From: Atrichornis clamosus
Lineage: Eukaryota; Chordata; Aves; Passeriformes; Menuridae
Assembly (NCBI GenBank): GCA_013400975.1
Contig: WBMZ01005358.1
Span: forward strand, 1-64,000
DNA: 64,000 nucleotides
Direction of reading: 5' to 3'
Part shown: positions 61,830 through 64,000 of the stretch, piece by piece
Layout of the letters: every line of letters begins with the position of its first letter
Position numbering within the stretch: position 1 is the first letter of the stretch
Notes under the pieces: model-generated
Seen by the model: the letters and a program-made list of their open reading frames with translations, nothing else
Told to the model about the DNA's origin: nothing
Databases searched by the model: none
Program-made: the position numbers and the translations under genes

Positions 61830-62600
61830 CATTTGGGCAGCAGGATGTGAAGGAAGGGTTGATAAACTTTTTCCAGCATAGTCTGCTAAAAGGCGAAATC
61901 CACAGGTACTGATGGAGCAACTGTCCCTATGTGATTGGATTCTTTGACCTTAATGGAGCTTCAGAAGGAGGATGCACCTCTGCAAGGCTCAAGCTGCAGG
62001 CCTTTTGCTGAGCTGGAGCAGATCCTATTCTAGCCTGCAAAAGGTGCATGATTCTTAAGGATCTGTGCTGCCAAGAAAAAGAACTCCTGAGGGGAGTCAG
62101 GAGGATGCAGCATCAGAGAGGTCAGAGATACAGATTGTCTCTAAAGCTTCAAGATCCAAAACCTCCCAGTGTAGTGGAGGGTTAGGAAGAGCTTGTGCTC
62201 ATGAAGTCCAAGTGTTGAAACACACTTCATGATGAAGCTGGTGACCCCACACACCAGAAGGAAGGCTCCCACCCTACCTAATAAATTGCAGTTACAGAGT
62301 AACTTCACTGTTCTGATAAGTGATGAGGAATAAGGAATGATGTAAATTTGAGTGTTTCTGGTGCCCCAGCCCAAGCCATTTCAGACAGGTAGAAGGAAAC
62401 AGTTACAGTGGTAGGAGGCTCCGCTGTGAATGGCTCACACCTGTGATGGCACACACCTGCTGACCTGTCTCCTCACCTAGAGAGGTCTACTGCATGCCAG
62501 GGGCTTGGATTTGGAATGTTATGGAGAGCTTATTAAGGCTTATCCATCCCTGCTGTTCCTCCATTTGGGCTGTATTAGGAAGAACCTGTTTCCATCAGGT
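61830..62600 (+). pseudogene. CR1 LINE, 5' region with ORF1 remnant
   Basis: Matches the 5' region of bird CR1 as I recall it. tgctgccaagaaaaagaactcctgaggggagtcaggaggatgcagcatcagagagg (about 62,068-62,122) corresponds to the ORF1 part that codes Leu-Arg-Gly-Val...Ser-Ile-Arg. Then come gtggtaggaggctccgctgtgaatggctcacacctgtgatggca, cctgtctcctcacctagagaggtctactgcatgccaggggcttgg, and cttatccatccctgctgttcctccat. Stops occur in all frames. Such 5' sequence is rare because most CR1 copies are cut short at the 5' end. Confidence 0.6.
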
Positions 62601-63140
62601 TGAAGGAGGTAATCATTTATTTGACTACGTCTGGGATGCTTTGTTGAATTCTGGGCTCTGCAGTATAACAGGGAACTTAACTGTGTCCAACAAAGGTGAT
62701 GAAGGGACTGCAACATCTTTCATTTGAAGAATGACAGGGATCTAGTTCTGTTCAGTTTGGGGCAGAGAAGGCTTTGTAGGGGGAGGAGGGAGGGGAGGAT
62801 GGGACACAGCATATTTTGTCAATATGTATGACAAAATGGGAGATAATGGAGGTGAGGGAGCCAGTTTTTTCCTGCTGCTGTTCACTGATATGATAACAGA
62901 CAATGGTACTTTGATTTAAAGGATATAATAATTAATCTGATTTAAACAGAGCTCTTTTGCAAGGAGTATTCTCATACACAAAAAGAGGCTGCCCAGAGGT
63001 TGTGGATTCTCCATGTGGGGAGACATTCAAAACCTGACTGGACCTTTTTCTGGGTAACCTATTGTAACTAACTACGTTAACATGGTTGGAGTGTATGATC
63101 TCAATCCCTTTCAACCTCAAATTTTGTGGTTCTGTGAAAG
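62601..63140 (+). mobile_element. CR1 LINE, 3' part
   Basis: Continues directly from the 5' CR1 region but jumps to the 3' end of the element: tactgggctctgcag-type line (tgttgaattctgggctctgcag), gtgatgaagggactgcaacatct, ttctgttcagtttggggcagagaaggc, then after an A/T- and G-rich interruption (about 62,770-62,975) ggctgcccagaggttgtggattctcc and tttcaacctcaaattttgtggttctgtg at the tail. The whole reverse transcriptase region between is missing. Confidence 0.65.
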
Positions 63141-63599
63141 AGTATTTTCATTTTTGTCAAAATTTCTTTTAAAGGAAACCTGCCTTTTCCTAGGTTTCCC
63201 TGGCATCTTATATTAATTACAAATTGGCTCATGGGAATATATTTCTGAAATTAGAATTATACTTGTTCTAAGATGATTTATTGGCACTAGCATCTGAAAT
63301 TACTAGAGTGTACAGACTGTTAATTTAAACATTTAATACATATGGGTGAAAATACTGAGAGGTCAAGAGAATCCATGGTTATTTTAAAGCATTTGTTTTT
63401 TCCGGTAATGCAGTTGCAATTTCAGGTTTCTGAGGTTGGTATTAACAGTCACATTATATCCTAGGACCTATTGTTTCAGTGAGAACTGATGCTGAATGCT
63501 TCACAGGAAATAATGAACATCTTATTCACACAGTTGTGTAGATACATTTTGATTGTATTTTGAACATCAAATCTTTAGATTTTGAAGAAATGTCTGGTG
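63141..63599. other. AT-rich spacer
   Basis: Nothing recognised. Confidence 0.5.
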
Positions 63600-63840
63600 A
63601 TAACTTTGAGTTCCTGTGACAAACCATTAGCTGATCAACCTCACTTGTTGACATCTCCTTGTCTTAACACTGCTTCCATGAGGATCTGCTCCATGATGTT
63701 CACAGGCACACAGGTAAGGCTCACCAGTCTGCAGTTCCCCAGGTCTTCTTTTGTCCCCTTTTCAAAAATAGGAGTGATTTTTCCTTTTTCCCAGTCACAA
63801 AGAAAAAAAGTTTCTCAAGTTAAACGCAGTCACATGTAAA
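63600..63840 (-). mobile_element. CR1 LINE fragment, minus strand
   Basis: ggtaaggctcaccagtctgcagttccccaggtcttcttttgtccccttttcaaaaataggagtgattttt is the reverse of a CR1 block that lies upstream of the 3' tail. The open frame on the plus strand here (63,582-63,836) is the antisense of the LINE, not a gene. Confidence 0.65.
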
Positions 63841-64000
63841 ATCCCATGACATGTTTTTCAGAAAAGGGTTAAAAGAGTTGCAGTATGCTTGTATAGATCA
63901 GAAGAGTAAGAGTGCAAGTTTTAAATGGAGCTTTTTTTATCTGGGTCCTGTGCCATTTAAGAATTTATGTATGTGAGAAAGTCCTCAGATAGACTTGCTC
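63841..64000. other. Window end, unassigned
   Basis: Nothing recognised; the sequence is cut by the window. Confidence 0.5.

Noticed and set aside
1..64000. CRISPR array, bacterial operon or plasmid features
   Set aside because: No regularly spaced repeats with unique spacers. The sequence is vertebrate nuclear DNA by repeat content.
1..64000. tRNA or other structured RNA genes
   Set aside because: I saw no convincing A-box/B-box pair or cloverleaf by eye; a covariance-model scan would be needed to exclude them.

Overview
The window looks like bird nuclear DNA, probably from a songbird or close relative. The evidence is the repeat content: many CR1 retroposon tails ending in the typical 'attctatgattct' type of sequence, one CR1 reverse transcriptase piece with an FADD motif, and several long terminal repeats (LTRs) that I recognise from memory as bird ERVL- and ERVK-like families. 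I recognise no intact host gene, rRNA, tRNA or CRISPR array. Family names come from recall of family consensus features, not from a database search.

Layout. Bases 1-9,200 are GC-rich and densely packed with mobile DNA. From about 600 to 6,085 there is one sense-strand, broken gammaretrovirus-like endogenous retrovirus: a gag nucleocapsid remnant, protease with a DTG motif, reverse transcriptase, RNase H, integrase, almost no env, and a 3' LTR. A 968-bp solo LTR sits inside its reverse transcriptase, flanked by the 5-bp duplication cctgc. Next comes a GC-rich stretch (6,086-8,320) that I cannot assign. It holds a Ser-rich reading frame, a 54-bp Ala/Thr-coding tandem repeat and a decayed run of 33-bp units coding 11-residue repeats. 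A solo LTR at 8,327-9,193 has a perfect 6-bp target duplication (tattca), but contains a 361-bp exact duplication around a single N, which is almost certainly an assembly error.

Bases 9,200-64,000 are AT-rich, gene-poor DNA, intergenic or intronic, with scattered repeats. The clearest are a 675-bp LTR at 10,059-10,733 (5-bp duplication cctat), an LTR-like block near 20.1-21.1 kb, opposed LTR ends at 25.5-26.1 kb, an old L3/CR1-type LINE at 31.3-32.6 kb, an ERVL-like LTR at 44.5-45.4 kb, a CR1 with reverse transcriptase at 46.5-47.4 kb, a 530-bp LTR at 49,394-49,923, a long LTR at about 58.1-59.7 kb with a 97-bp foldback inside it, and a CR1 at 61.8-63.1 kb that has its 5' region and its tail but lacks the middle.

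No set of genes here works together as a living pathway. All retroviral and LINE reading frames are broken. The most useful observations are the false duplication at the N, the nested LTR insertion with clean target duplications, the 11-residue repeat of unknown origin, and the foldback and internally deleted elements.
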